Below are positions 24,190 through 31,911 of a stretch of 42,618 bases of DNA, piece by piece. The DNA lies in the NCBI GenBank assembly GCA_017455565.1, contig JAFSZV010000065.1, positions 1 through 42,618 of the forward strand, given 5' to 3'. A program made the position numbers and the translations under genes. Position 1 is the first letter of the stretch; each line of letters begins with the position of its first letter. The notes beneath the pieces are model-generated. The model was not told the origin of the DNA. It ran no database searches and worked only from the letters and a program-made list of their open reading frames with translations. Source of the stretch: Clostridia bacterium (lineage in GTDB: Bacteria > Bacillota > Clostridia > Oscillospirales > Butyricicoccaceae).

Positions 24190-24705
24190 TTACCTGAAAT
24201 ATTCCAGCACCACGCTGAAGCTGTGGGAAAGGCGGCTGATCAGGCTTGCGCTCTTTTCGGCCCGCTCCTCTGCCGTGGCCATCCCGGCCACCAGCATGCG
24301 GTCGCCGCTGTCCAACTGGACATAAGTGATCTGACTCTTCTCCGCCTTGACCATCCCCAGCCGGTTCTGGGCATACTCCTCCACATAGGCCAGATTATAC
24401 ATCTGCTCTTTTTTGGCGTTGAGGGCGTTCTCCTCACTCTCGAGGGCGGTGATCTCCTTGCGGAGGCGGGCGTTTTGCGTGTTGAGGGTGGAAAGCTGCA
24501 TATAGCTGGCCACGATGCCCAGCAACACGGCAAACACACAGGCAAGAATCACAGCGTACTTTCCATACGGAACGGCCGCGGGTTCCACGCGGGACGACGC
24601 CTTTTTCCTAGGCAGAACTTCGATTCCCGGCCGCTCCTCATACTGGACTCGCTCTACCGGGAATCGCTCGATCCGGACGGCGCTGCTGTCGTTGTAACGG
24701 CTCAT
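24190..24705 (-). CDS. ftsL: Cell division protein FtsL (septum formation initiator family)
   Basis: The 171-residue bitopic protein has a charged cytoplasmic tail of about 50 residues and one helix (YAVILACVFAVLLGIVASYMQL). A leucine-zipper-like coiled coil follows (LSTLNTQNARLRKEITALESEENALNAKKEQ), then YAQNRLGMVKAEKSQITYVQL, the typical end of FtsL/DivIC-type coiled coils. It pairs with DivIC and FtsQ at the septum. Weak sequence conservation is normal for the family; the place between rsmH and the PBP gene supports the name. About 35 residues follow the usual domain end. Confidence 0.85.
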   Translation of the reverse strand: MSRYNDSSAVRIERFPVERVQYEERPGIEVLPRKKASSRVEPAAVPYGKYAVILACVFAVLLGIVASYMQLSTLNTQNARLRKEITALESEENALNAKKEQMYNLAYVEEYAQNRLGMVKAEKSQITYVQLDSGDRMLVAGMATAEERAEKSASLISRLSHSFSVVLEYFR

Positions 24706-24720
24706 GTCTCGTTCCTCCTC

Positions 24721-25653
24721 TTACAGTTTCTCGGCCACGCGCAGTTTGGCGCTTCGCGCGCGAGGATTTGCCTCCTGCTCTTCTTGTGACGCGACGACGG
24801 GGCTTTTGGTAATGATGCGGATTCGGGGCTTTTTGCCGCAAACGCACACCGGAAACTCCGGCGGGCAGGTGCAACCACGCGCCGCGTCGAGGAAAATATG
24901 CTTACAGACCCGGTCTTCCAGCGAATGAAAGCTGATGACGGCGCATCGCCCGCCGGGGGCCAGACAGTCGATGGCGTCGGCCACAGCGGTCTCCACTGCG
25001 GAAAGCTCGCCGTTCACCTGGATCCGGATGGCCTGAAAGGTGCGTTTTGCGGGGTGCTGCTTTTCCCGTTTGGCAGCGCCGGGCATGGCCGATTTGATGA
25101 TTTCCACAAGCTGAAGCGTCGTTTCCACGGGGACTTTTTCCCGCTCCCGCACGATGGCGGCGGCAATCTTTCCGGCAAAGCGTTCTTCCCCGTAAAGGCT
25201 GATGATCCGCCGAAGCTCCTCAAGGGGCTCCTGATTGACCACGTTCCACGCGCTGTAAGGCTGAGAGCGGTCCATCCGCATGTCCAGCGGCGCGTCCTGC
25301 ATATACGAAAATCCCCGCTCGGGATTGTCAAGCTGATAGGACGAAACACCCAGATCGAACAAGATTCCGTCCACCGCCGGGATCTCCAGCCCGGCCAGCC
25401 GCGCCTTCAGCTCAGAAAAATTACTCTTGACGAAAGTGACCCTATCGAGATGCTCCGCAAGGCGCGTTTTTGCGGCGGCCAGCGCCTCTTCGTCCCGGTC
25501 AAAGCAGATCAGCCGTCCGGTGCTAAGCCGCCGGGCGATGCGGAGCGAATGCCCCCCGCCGCCGGTGGTGGCGTCTACATAGACGCCGCCGGGCCGGACG
25601 TTCAGCGCCTCCAGGCACTCCTCCGGCAAAACCGATACATGGGAAAACTCCAT
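24721..25653 (-). CDS. rsmH: 16S rRNA (cytosine-1402-N4)-methyltransferase RsmH
   Basis: The 310-residue SAM enzyme methylates C1402 of 16S rRNA in the decoding site. It has the opening HVSVLPEECLEAL, the SAM loop YVDATTGGGGHSLRIA, ICFDRDEEAL, GILFDLGVSSYQLDNPERGFSY with the family's Asp-Leu-Gly-Val-Ser-Ser motif, and ISFHSLEDRVCKHIF. A cysteine-bearing segment CTCPPEFPVCVCGKKPRIR follows. Its start is four bases after mraZ's stop. The order mraZ-rsmH-ftsL is the usual start of dcw clusters. Confidence 0.97.
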   Translation of the reverse strand: MEFSHVSVLPEECLEALNVRPGGVYVDATTGGGGHSLRIARRLSTGRLICFDRDEEALAAAKTRLAEHLDRVTFVKSNFSELKARLAGLEIPAVDGILFDLGVSSYQLDNPERGFSYMQDAPLDMRMDRSQPYSAWNVVNQEPLEELRRIISLYGEERFAGKIAAAIVREREKVPVETTLQLVEIIKSAMPGAAKREKQHPAKRTFQAIRIQVNGELSAVETAVADAIDCLAPGGRCAVISFHSLEDRVCKHIFLDAARGCTCPPEFPVCVCGKKPRIRIITKSPVVASQEEQEANPRARSAKLRVAEKL

Positions 25654-25657
25654 ATCA

Positions 25658-26071
25658 TCAAACGTCCATCGTCTCCATCATGGCGGCGATCTCATCATCG
25701 TTGGTCTCGTCGTTATACTTCTTCCACGCGGCGCTGTCCCAGATCTCCACATGGTCCATCACGCCGATGACGGTAACGTCCTTCTGCAGGCCGGCATGCT
25801 CTCGCAGTACCTGAGGGATCAGGATGCGGCCCTGTCCGTCTGGCTCGCAGACGAAGTTGGCCGAGAAAAAGCGGCGAAGCTGGCGACCCTTTGAGGCGGG
25901 CAGCGAAGAGAGCTTTTCCTCGAAGCTCGCCCACTGCTCCTGGGAATAGACGTAAATGCAGTTGTCCAGTCCGCGGAAGATGACGAAATTCTCGCCCAGC
26001 TCCTCCCGCAGCTTGATGGGGAAGATCAGACGCCCTTTGGCATCGATATTGTGCTGATACTCTCCGCGCAT
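25658..26071 (-). CDS. mraZ: MraZ, DNA-binding regulator of the dcw cluster
   Basis: The 137-residue protein has the two AbrB-like halves of MraZ, each ending in the Asp-x-x-x-Arg type motif. The first is YQHNIDAKGRLIFPIKLREEL, the second FVCEPDGQGRILIPQVLREHAG. In E. coli and other bacteria, MraZ binds direct TGGGN repeats upstream of its own operon and represses it. Two such boxes (TGGTG and TGGGG, five bases apart) lie in the leader at 26128-26142. GGAGGGGAG precedes the start. The C-terminus adds an acidic tail. Confidence 0.96.
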   Translation of the reverse strand: MRGEYQHNIDAKGRLIFPIKLREELGENFVIFRGLDNCIYVYSQEQWASFEEKLSSLPASKGRQLRRFFSANFVCEPDGQGRILIPQVLREHAGLQKDVTVIGVMDHVEIWDSAAWKKYNDETNDDEIAAMMETMDV

Positions 26072-26127
26072 CCGTCTCCCCTCCTTTCCGCATAGTCACC
26101 ACAAAATGGAATAATTATGGTCAAAAC

Positions 26128-26142
26128 CCCCACAATTCACCA
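26128..26142 (-). promoter_or_regulatory. Candidate MraZ box pair
   Basis: Minus strand TGGTG (26138-26142), five bases, TGGGG (26128-26132). This is the TGGGN-N5-TGGGN spacing of known MraZ operators, but only two boxes are present and one deviates. They lie just downstream of the promoter. Confidence 0.35.
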
Positions 26143-26154
26143 CGTTGTTCTTTT

Positions 26155-26183
26155 ATTATAGCGGCGGAAGTGAAAAAATGCAA
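26155..26183 (-). promoter_or_regulatory. Sigma-A promoter of the dcw cluster
   Basis: Minus strand TTGCAT (26178-26183), 17-bp spacer, TATAAT (26155-26160). It leaves a leader of about 80 nt before mraZ. Confidence 0.85.
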
Positions 26184-26326
26184 GCCCAAATTCCCGTTTT
26201 ACGGCAGAAAAAATGTGTTTTTTTCGGCTTTTTTTGATTAAGTCATTTCATTGACACGGCATAATTCACAGCACACTTCACAAAATAGAAAAAAGCCGCG
26301 CATCGCGGCCTGAAAGGAAGGATCTT

Positions 26327-26659
26327 ATGAGCTATCTGCAATGCAGCGTCCGGCGCTGCGCGAACAATCAAAATGACCTGTGTGTGCGTGAAGAGATCCG
26401 CGTAGACGGCGCCGCGGCTGCCGGCCGAGGCGACACCTCGTGCCGCAGCTTTGCCCTGCGGCCTGAAAGCTATGAAAACGCGGCCGCTCAGGCCTTCGGC
26501 GCCGAGCCGGAGACCGATATCGTCTGCGAGGCCATGCACTGCGTCTTCAATGAAGAATGTCGGTGCCGCGCCCCCAGCGTGGACATTGGCGGCGGCCCCG
26601 CCGCCCACAGCACCCGCGACACCCAGTGCTGCACCTTTGACAGTAAAAAGCTGATATGA
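26327..26659 (+). CDS. DUF1540 domain protein with two Cys-rich repeats
   Basis: The 110-residue product has two copies of the DUF1540 unit. The first is CSVRRCANNQNDLCVREEIRVDG ending at TSCRSF; the second is CEAMHCVFNEECRCRAPSVDIGG ending at TQCCTF. Each gives four or five cysteines suited to a small metal-binding fold. The domain is widespread in Clostridia and uncharacterised. AAGGAAGG lies before the ATG, and a short GC hairpin (26295-26309) precedes it. It stands alone, with the dcw promoter upstream in the opposite direction and a terminator at its end. Confidence 0.88.
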   Translation: MSYLQCSVRRCANNQNDLCVREEIRVDGAAAAGRGDTSCRSFALRPESYENAAAQAFGAEPETDIVCEAMHCVFNEECRCRAPSVDIGGGPAAHSTRDTQCCTFDSKKLI

Positions 26660-26660
26660 A

Positions 26661-26697
26661 AAAATCCCCGGTCACAAAACCGTGACCGGGAATTTCC
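26661..26697. terminator. Bidirectional terminator between DUF1540 and chromate transporter genes
   Basis: A 9-bp stem CCCGGTCAC/GTGACCGGG (26667-26675 and 26682-26690). It has an A-run on the left giving T-run on the minus strand, and a modest T-rich right side. Confidence 0.75.
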
Positions 26698-26708
26698 TTA
26701 TCAAACAA

Positions 26709-27293
26709 TCATGCACCCGCAAAGCGGAACAAAATGCCCGCAGCAGCGGCGAAGACGATGAACGCCACGGGGTGCAGGTCTTTGGTTGGCTTGCACCACC
26801 GGGTAAGATACAGCAGCGCCGCCGCCAGCAAAAACCCCTTCCACCGGAACAGGTCGGGGATCTGCCCGCTTGCGGCGTAAGCCTCCTTGTCCAGCAGCGA
26901 CAGCACCGCCACCGAGATGCCCGCGGCGGCGATCAGTCCCGCGGAAGCGGGGCGCAGACCGTAAAAAATGTTTTTGACCAGCTCGCTGCCGCGGAAGGCG
27001 GCAAGCACCCGCGCCACCAGCAGGATGATGATGACCGATGGCGTGATGAGCCCCAGCGTGGCCACCGCAGCGCCGGGGACGCCCGCCGTAGTAAAGCCCA
27101 CGTAGCTGGCCATGTTAACGCCGATGGGCCCTGGTGTGGATTCCGAGACCGCCACCATGTCGGCAAGCTGGCTCTGGGTAAACCAGCCTGTGCGGGGGCC
27201 CAGCTCATTGAGAAAGGGGAAGGTGGCCATGCCGCCGCCAACGGCGAACAGCCCCACCTTGAAAAACTCGAAAAACAGCCTCAGAAAAATCAT
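26709..27293 (-). CDS. Chromate transporter half-protein (second of pair)
   Basis: This 194-residue membrane protein is one Chr domain of the CHR superfamily: FFKVGLFAVGGGMATFPFL near the start and SESTPGPIGVNMASYVGF as the conserved Thr-Pro-Gly-Pro motif, with about six helices. Short-chain CHR proteins work as a pair of single-domain subunits. Chromate efflux is known for some; others have unknown anion substrates. Its ATG overlaps the stop of the partner gene by four bases (ATGA), so translation is coupled. It lies downstream of its partner in a run with mutY. Confidence 0.9.
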   Translation of the reverse strand: MIFLRLFFEFFKVGLFAVGGGMATFPFLNELGPRTGWFTQSQLADMVAVSESTPGPIGVNMASYVGFTTAGVPGAAVATLGLITPSVIIILLVARVLAAFRGSELVKNIFYGLRPASAGLIAAAGISVAVLSLLDKEAYAASGQIPDLFRWKGFLLAAALLYLTRWCKPTKDLHPVAFIVFAAAAGILFRFAGA

Positions 27294-27832
27294 GACCGCT
27301 TCGCCTCCCACGTTTTCACGGCCACGCCCGCTGCACCTGCCAGCAGCACAAACACCACCGGTGAAATTTTAAGAAACAGCGAGCCCGCCATCACCGCCAG
27401 ACAGATGACCAGCGCGGGCCTGTCTGTCACGGACTTTTTCCACAGCCTGCACACCGCGTTAAAGATCAGCACGCAAACGCACACCCGAATTCCGGCAAAG
27501 GCATTTTTCACCAGCGGCAGGTCGGCAAAATTAGCCAGAAAGGCGGCGATGGAGGTGATGATCGCCACTGAGGGGAAAACCACACCCAGCGTGGCGGCAA
27601 TCGCGCCCGGCGTCCCCTTCTGCTTCCGTCCCACAAAGGTGGCGGTGTTGACGGCGATGACGCCGGGGGTGCATTGGCCGATGGCGTAATAGTCCATCAG
27701 TTCCTCCTCGGTGGCCCAGCCGTATTTTTCCACCACTTCCTTCTGCAGCATAGGCAGCATGGCGTAGCCGCCGCCGAAGGTCAGAACGCCGACACGGGCA
27801 AAGACGGCGAACAGGCGCAGATACTCCTTCAT
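27290..27832 (-). CDS. Chromate transporter half-protein (first of pair)
   Basis: The 180-residue partner Chr domain has VGVLTFGGGYAMLPMLQKEV and the IGQCTPGVIAVNTATFVGR motif, again Thr-Pro-Gly, with about six hydrophobic helices. The two subunits differ in these motifs as expected for the N- and C-type members of a heterodimer. Its start overlaps the end of mutY by four bases. No chromate regulator is visible nearby, so physiological chromate export is not established. Confidence 0.9.
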   Translation of the reverse strand: MKEYLRLFAVFARVGVLTFGGGYAMLPMLQKEVVEKYGWATEEELMDYYAIGQCTPGVIAVNTATFVGRKQKGTPGAIAATLGVVFPSVAIITSIAAFLANFADLPLVKNAFAGIRVCVCVLIFNAVCRLWKKSVTDRPALVICLAVMAGSLFLKISPVVFVLLAGAAGVAVKTWEAKRS

Positions 27833-28881
27833 ACTTTGGTCTCCTCTCTTCCCTCTTCAGGCAAAAACTGGCGGAACGCGGCAGGCAGCGCGTACGCCTC
27901 TCTCCTGTCTGCCTCCGAAGCCCAGAAAAAGCCGCCGCCCTCCCGGGCGCAGCGGATCTCATAACCCGTCATATCCCATTCGATATGGGTGAAAATATGC
28001 GTTTTGTGGACCTCAGCCGCCAGCTCGATCGGCTGCAGACCGCGGGACCCGGCCAGATCCACAGCCTCCTGGGGCGTCAGCATGCCGGATACGTTCGGCA
28101 GCTGCCACAGCCCGGCCAGAAGGCCCTTCTCCGGGCGTTTTTCCAGCGCCACCGCGTCGCCGCAGCGCAGCAGAAGCACCGTCCGCCGCTCCCTGCGGCG
28201 AGGCCGCTTCTCGCCCCGGCGGGGAAACTCACGCTCGCTCTTTCGCAGATGCGCAAGACATACGTCCCCCAGAGGGCAGGCCGCGCACGCCGGCGCGCCG
28301 TTGGGCACGCAGACCGTGGCGCCCAGTTCCATCAGCGCCTGGGTAAATTCGCCGCACCGTCCCGGAGGGTATACCGCCTCCAGCTCTTCACGCACCCGCC
28401 GCTTGAGGCCGGGCGCGCCGATAGGGGTCGGGTCGGCCGAAAAGCGGGCGTACACCCGCAGCACGTTTCCGTCCACCGCGGCGCAGGGCAGGTCATAGCA
28501 GATAGAGCACACCGCCCCGGCTGTGTATTCCCCTACCCCGGGCAGCGCCAGCCATCCCTCATAGGTGCGGGGAAAGCCCCCCGCGGCGACCACGGCTCTA
28601 GCGGCCTTTTGCAGATTGCGGGCGCGGCTGTAATAGCCCAGCCCCTCCCACAGCTTCATCAGCTTTTCCTCCGGCGCATCCGCCAGAGCTAACACGTCGG
28701 GCAGCGCCGCCAAAAACCGGCTGTAATAGCCCTTCACCGCCTCCACGCGAGTCTGCTGGAGCATGATCTCCGAGACCCACACCCGATAGGGGTCCCGATT
28801 TTCCCGCCAAGGCAGCGCGCGGGCGTTGCCCGCAAACCACGGCAAAAGCAGCTGAGGCAGCACACGCAGCAGCTCGTCCAC
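27829..28881 (-). CDS. mutY: Adenine DNA glycosylase MutY
   Basis: The 350-residue repair enzyme removes adenine mispaired with 8-oxoguanine. It has WVSEIMLQQTRVEAV with the catalytic Glu (about 38), the helix-hairpin-helix LPGVGEYTAGAVCS, the catalytic Asp in AAVDGNVLRV, and a 4Fe-4S ligand set in CVPNGAPACAACPLGDVC. The first cysteine spacing is seven residues rather than the six of E. coli MutY, as in other clostridial members I recall. The C-terminal domain is NUDIX-like for 8-oxoG reading. I prefer GTG 28881, preceded by AAAGGGGG, to the ATG at 28941, which would add residues not seen in the family. Confidence 0.9.
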   Translation of the reverse strand: MDELLRVLPQLLLPWFAGNARALPWRENRDPYRVWVSEIMLQQTRVEAVKGYYSRFLAALPDVLALADAPEEKLMKLWEGLGYYSRARNLQKAARAVVAAGGFPRTYEGWLALPGVGEYTAGAVCSICYDLPCAAVDGNVLRVYARFSADPTPIGAPGLKRRVREELEAVYPPGRCGEFTQALMELGATVCVPNGAPACAACPLGDVCLAHLRKSEREFPRRGEKRPRRRERRTVLLLRCGDAVALEKRPEKGLLAGLWQLPNVSGMLTPQEAVDLAGSRGLQPIELAAEVHKTHIFTHIEWDMTGYEIRCAREGGGFFWASEADRREAYALPAAFRQFLPEEGREETKV

Positions 28882-28949
28882 GCCCGTCGCCCCCTTTCCT
28901 TTCTGAGCTATAATCATAATACAAAAGGCAGGTTTCGTCAATGGAAAAG

Positions 28950-28978
28950 AAAACGGCAGTCCCGGAAACGAGACTGCC
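28950..28978 (-). terminator. Terminator after the XRE/zinc-ribbon gene
   Basis: Minus strand stem GGCAGTC/GACTGCC (28972-28978 and 28955-28961) with a partly paired 10-nt loop, followed by GTTTTCTTTTCC. Confidence 0.65.
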
Positions 28979-28992
28979 TGAATCGCTGCGAT

Positions 28993-29757
28993 TTACCGTT
29001 TCTTATACACCACCAGTTCGGGATTCTTCCCGTCCTCTTCGTAGGTGCAGACCAAGAGGAACCCCATGCCTGCCAAAACGCCGAAGTGCCGTTCTCCGCC
29101 AAACTCCGACTCCAGTTGACAGCCCAGATAGGTGGTCTGGTCATCGAGGAATCGGACGCTCGCCCCGTTGGGCAGAGGATAGGCGAGATTCACGTGCTGT
29201 CCCACGAGGGGGATCAACCGGTCCACCTTTGGCATTCCGGGGACGCGCAGATTGTTGATCTCCTCTGCAAGCTGCTTTTTGAAGGCTTCATACTGTCCGT
29301 TGTCGCTCAGCTCCCGATAGTGCTTCCAATAATCCAGCTGGGGCAGCCGCTGTTTGAGATATGCCCGTACCTGCTCCTCAGAAAAGCTTTCGTTCACCAT
29401 GTTCCCCACACAGACTTCGATCAGCTCGTCCATATTGCTGTAGGTATAGGTTCCGTCCGCATAGCACCATTGGCAATACTTCTCGTTGATCGTTCCGTCC
29501 TTTTCCCGGCTGAGGATCCCATCCTCCAGCGGCATTCCGCAGCACTGGCAATACAGCGCGTGGGGCGAACCCAAAAGAGTGTTGATGGAAACACGGAACA
29601 GCCTGGAAAGCAGCTTGAGCGTTTCGGTGTTCGGCACGGTTTCGCCGGTTTCCCACCGGGATACTGCCTGCCGGGTGACAAAGACCTTTTCCGCAAGCTC
29701 GTCCTGGGACAGCCCGTTTTTCGTTCTCAGCTCGTAAAGCACGTCCTTTGTGTTCAT
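28993..29757 (-). CDS. XRE-family regulator with zinc-ribbon domain
   Basis: The 254-residue protein starts with an HTH_3 domain (LRTKNGLSQDELAEKVFVTRQAVSRWETGETVPNT; about 6-60). A zinc-ribbon of the type often found after such domains follows: CQCCGMPLEDGILSREKDG then YCQWCYADG (two CxxC pairs, about 67-100). The C-terminal part (about 120 residues) resembles no domain I can name; it ends YEEDGKNPELVVYKKR. ATG 29757 has GGGAGG upstream; the longer frame to 30096 runs into tsf. The promoter region holds a near-perfect palindrome, suggesting autoregulation. Confidence 0.85.
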   Translation of the reverse strand: MNTKDVLYELRTKNGLSQDELAEKVFVTRQAVSRWETGETVPNTETLKLLSRLFRVSINTLLGSPHALYCQCCGMPLEDGILSREKDGTINEKYCQWCYADGTYTYSNMDELIEVCVGNMVNESFSEEQVRAYLKQRLPQLDYWKHYRELSDNGQYEAFKKQLAEEINNLRVPGMPKVDRLIPLVGQHVNLAYPLPNGASVRFLDDQTTYLGCQLESEFGGERHFGVLAGMGFLLVCTYEEDGKNPELVVYKKR

Positions 29758-29780
29758 CCGTATTCCTCCCAAAAACGATT

Positions 29781-29829
29781 CTGTCTGTATTGTAATACCG
29801 GATCGCCGGAAGTACAAGCAACTGTCTGT
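29781..29829 (-). promoter_or_regulatory. Promoter and candidate operator of the XRE gene
   Basis: Minus strand TTGCTT (29816-29821), 18-bp spacer, TATTAC (29792-29797). A 28-bp inverted repeat TTGTAATACCGG-ATCG-CCGGAAGTACAA (10 of 12 pairs match, 29790-29817) covers the spacer and touches both elements. Two CTGTCTGT copies (29781-29788, 29822-29829) flank it. Confidence 0.55.
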
Positions 29830-29835
29830 TGCTTT

Positions 29836-29866
29836 CAAAAAATCCCCACCGGGATCGGTGGGGATT
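29836..29866 (-). terminator. Intrinsic terminator after tsf
   Basis: Minus strand stem AATCCCCACC/GGTGGGGATT (29857-29866 and 29841-29850), 6-nt loop, then TTTTTG. Confidence 0.85.
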
Positions 29867-29887
29867 TGGTATTTGGCTTGTGAAAAA

Positions 29888-30814
29888 TCAGATCTGGCCG
29901 CCGGCCATCTTGGCGATTTCTTCCGCGAAGTTCTCCTGCTTCTTCTCGATGCCCTCGCCGCGCTCGAAACGGACGGCATTCTTAAAGGTGACCTTGCCGC
30001 CCAGCTTTTTGGCGGCATCGGCAATGTAGGCCTCCACCGTACCGGTGAAAACGTCGCCTCGGACGAAATCCTGCTGGAGCAGGCAGTTTTCGGCATAGAA
30101 CTTGTTCATCTTGCCGGCAGCGATGTTCTCCTTGACCTGCTGGGGCTTGTTCGCCATTTTGGGATCGTTGTCCATCTGGGCCAGAACGATCTTCTTCTCC
30201 TCGGCCAGAACTTCCTCGGTGACCATGGACTTGTCCCAGAAACGGGGATTGAGCGCGGCAATCTGCATGGCAACGTCCTTGCCGATCTCGGTGGCGTCGA
30301 TGTTGCCCTCTACCTCAAGGTTGACCAGAACACCGATCTTGCCCTTCATGTGGACATAAGGGACGCAAACGCCGGTATCGATGCGGGCAAAGCGGCGAAT
30401 CTGCATATTCTCGCGCAGGGAGAGGAAGATCTCATCCTTGGCGAAGGCGACGGTGCCCTTGCCGTCGATCCAGGTGCAGGCGGCCAGCGCCTCCAGATCG
30501 GCGGGGTTCTCCTTGGCGATGACCTGCGCCACGCCCTTGACGAAATTCTGGAACAGCTCGCCGTTGGCGACAAAGTCGGTTTCGCAGTTGACTTCCACTA
30601 CGACGCCCACGCCGTCGTAAACGGCGGCATACGCCATGCCCTCGGCGGCCACGCGGCCGGCCTTCTTGGCCTGAGAGGCCAGACCCTTTTCCCGCAGCAG
30701 CTCGATAGCCTTGTCCACGTTGCCGTCGGTCTCGGTGAGGGCCTTCTTGCAGTCCATTACGCCGCAGCCGGTCATCTCACGCAGTTTCATCACGTCAGAA
30801 GCAGTAAATGCCAT
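29888..30814 (-). CDS. tsf: Translation elongation factor Ts
   Basis: The 308-residue guanine nucleotide exchange factor regenerates EF-Tu-GTP. It opens with the UBA-like domain (VMKLREMTGCGVMDCKKALTETDGNVDKAIELLREKG) including the conserved Met-Thr-Gly-Cys/Ala-Gly-Val/Met-Asp-Cys-Lys-Lys-Ala. Then come VVVEVNCETDFVA and the core GVLVNLEVEGN in place of the usual Val-Gly-Val-Leu-Val. It follows rpsB in the usual order. A GC-rich hairpin lies in the 104-bp gap between the two genes. AGGAGG precedes its start. Confidence 0.97.
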   Translation of the reverse strand: MAFTASDVMKLREMTGCGVMDCKKALTETDGNVDKAIELLREKGLASQAKKAGRVAAEGMAYAAVYDGVGVVVEVNCETDFVANGELFQNFVKGVAQVIAKENPADLEALAACTWIDGKGTVAFAKDEIFLSLRENMQIRRFARIDTGVCVPYVHMKGKIGVLVNLEVEGNIDATEIGKDVAMQIAALNPRFWDKSMVTEEVLAEEKKIVLAQMDNDPKMANKPQQVKENIAAGKMNKFYAENCLLQQDFVRGDVFTGTVEAYIADAAKKLGGKVTFKNAVRFERGEGIEKKQENFAEEIAKMAGGQI

Positions 30815-30858
30815 AAGATTTATCCTCCTAAAGAATCAGAATTATTTTCAAAATAAGC

Positions 30859-30881
30859 GGGGCGGTGCGAGGCACCGCCCC
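30859..30881 (-). terminator. Strong hairpin between rpsB and tsf (attenuator-like)
   Basis: A perfect 10-bp stem GGGGCGGTGC/GCACCGCCCC with a 3-nt loop, followed on the minus strand by GCTTATTTTG. The tail has few T, so it may act as a partial terminator setting the rpsB to tsf ratio, or as a processing or stability element. Confidence 0.6.
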
Positions 30882-30918
30882 GTCCTGTTTGGGGTTTCAG
30901 GGTCAAGTTTGCCGACGA

Positions 30919-31722
30919 TTATTCGGCGGCAATCTCCTCCGCGGTCTTGGAGGCGCGCTTTCTGGGCGCACGGGGGGTGGTGTCCACGGGAGCCTGCTCC
31001 TCGGCGGCGGGAGCGGTCTCATCGGAGACGTTGAGCTGCTCGCCCTGGCGGCCCTCGGTAACAGCGGCGCCCATGGTGGCTGCAATCAGCTTGATGGCGC
31101 GGATGGCGTCGTCGTTGCCGGGAATGACGTAATCGGCCTCATCGGGGTCGCAGTTGGTATCGACGATGGCGACGATGGGGATGCCCAGCTTGCGGGCCTC
31201 GGCGATGGCGTTCTTCTCCTTGCGAAGGTCCACCACGAACAGCGCGCCGGGCAGCTTGCGCATTTCCTTGACGCCGCCCAGATATTTCTCCAACTTCTCA
31301 ATCTCCAGACGGAGCTTGATGACCTCTTTCTTGGGGAGCAGGTCAAAGGTGCCGTCCTCGCTCATGCGGTTGAGCTGATTGAGGCGCTCGACCCGCTGAC
31401 GCATGGTCTTGAAGTTGGTGAGCATACCACCCAGCCAACGGGCGTTGACATAGTACATGCCGACCTTCTCAGCCTCTTCCTTCACGGCGTCCTGTGCCTG
31501 CTTCTTGGTGCCGACGAACAGGATGGTGCCGCCCTCGGCAGCCAGGTCACGAACGAAGAAATAAGCTTCTTCCAGCTTTTTCACCGTCTTCTGCAGATCG
31601 ATGATATAGATGCCGTTTCTCTCCATAAAGATATACTCGGCCATCTTGGGGTTCCAGCGGCGGGTCTGGTGTCCAAAATGGACGCCGGCCTCCAGCAGCT
31701 GTTTCATGCTAATGACAGACAT
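30919..31722 (-). CDS. rpsB: 30S ribosomal protein S2
   Basis: The 267-residue protein has the S2 signatures [57 protein letters not shown] and [18 protein letters not shown]. It ends in an acidic, Glu/Ala/Pro-rich tail followed by basic residues, beyond the usual domain, common in Clostridia. ATG 31722 has AAGGAGG upstream; the longer frame to 31806 lies in the leader. A promoter and about 120 nt of leader precede it. Confidence 0.97.
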   Translation of the reverse strand: MSVISMKQLLEAGVHFGHQTRRWNPKMAEYIFMERNGIYIIDLQKTVKKLEEAYFFVRDLAAEGGTILFVGTKKQAQDAVKEEAEKVGMYYVNARWLGGMLTNFKTMRQRVERLNQLNRMSEDGTFDLLPKKEVIKLRLEIEKLEKYLGGVKEMRKLPGALFVVDLRKEKNAIAEARKLGIPIVAIVDTNCDPDEADYVIPGNDDAIRAIKLIAATMGAAVTEGRQGEQLNVSDETAPAAEEQAPVDTTPRAPRKRASKTAEEIAAE

Positions 31723-31842
31723 TGTTGTGTCCTCCTTTAAGTTATTTCCTCCACCACGCTCATCGGCTCTGGGACCCTGACGGGCACTTTCCTCGGCCTT
31801 ACGCAATGTGTGTAGTCCATCGAAGTAGCATTCTTCGACAGC
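31723..31842 (-). promoter_or_regulatory. Untranslated leader of rpsB with hairpin
   Basis: About 120 nt between the expected start of transcription and rpsB. It contains a TCGAAG/CTTCGA stem with 7-nt loop (31819-31837) and GC-rich segments that can pair further. S2 autoregulates rpsB-tsf in several bacteria through the leader; whether this one does is inference. Confidence 0.35.
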
Positions 31843-31848
31843 TTAATT

Positions 31849-31877
31849 ATCGTATCACAACCTCTGCGCCAATGCAA
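31849..31877 (-). promoter_or_regulatory. Promoter of rpsB-tsf
   Basis: Minus strand TTGCAT (31872-31877), 17-bp spacer, TACGAT (31849-31854). Confidence 0.75.
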
Positions 31878-31911
31878 GCTCTTTTTGCGAAAAACCGGAT
31901 TTTTTACCGTC

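Noticed and set aside
28881..28941. Extended MutY start at the upstream ATG
   Set aside because: It would add 20 residues before the conserved start and overlaps no binding site; the GTG has one.
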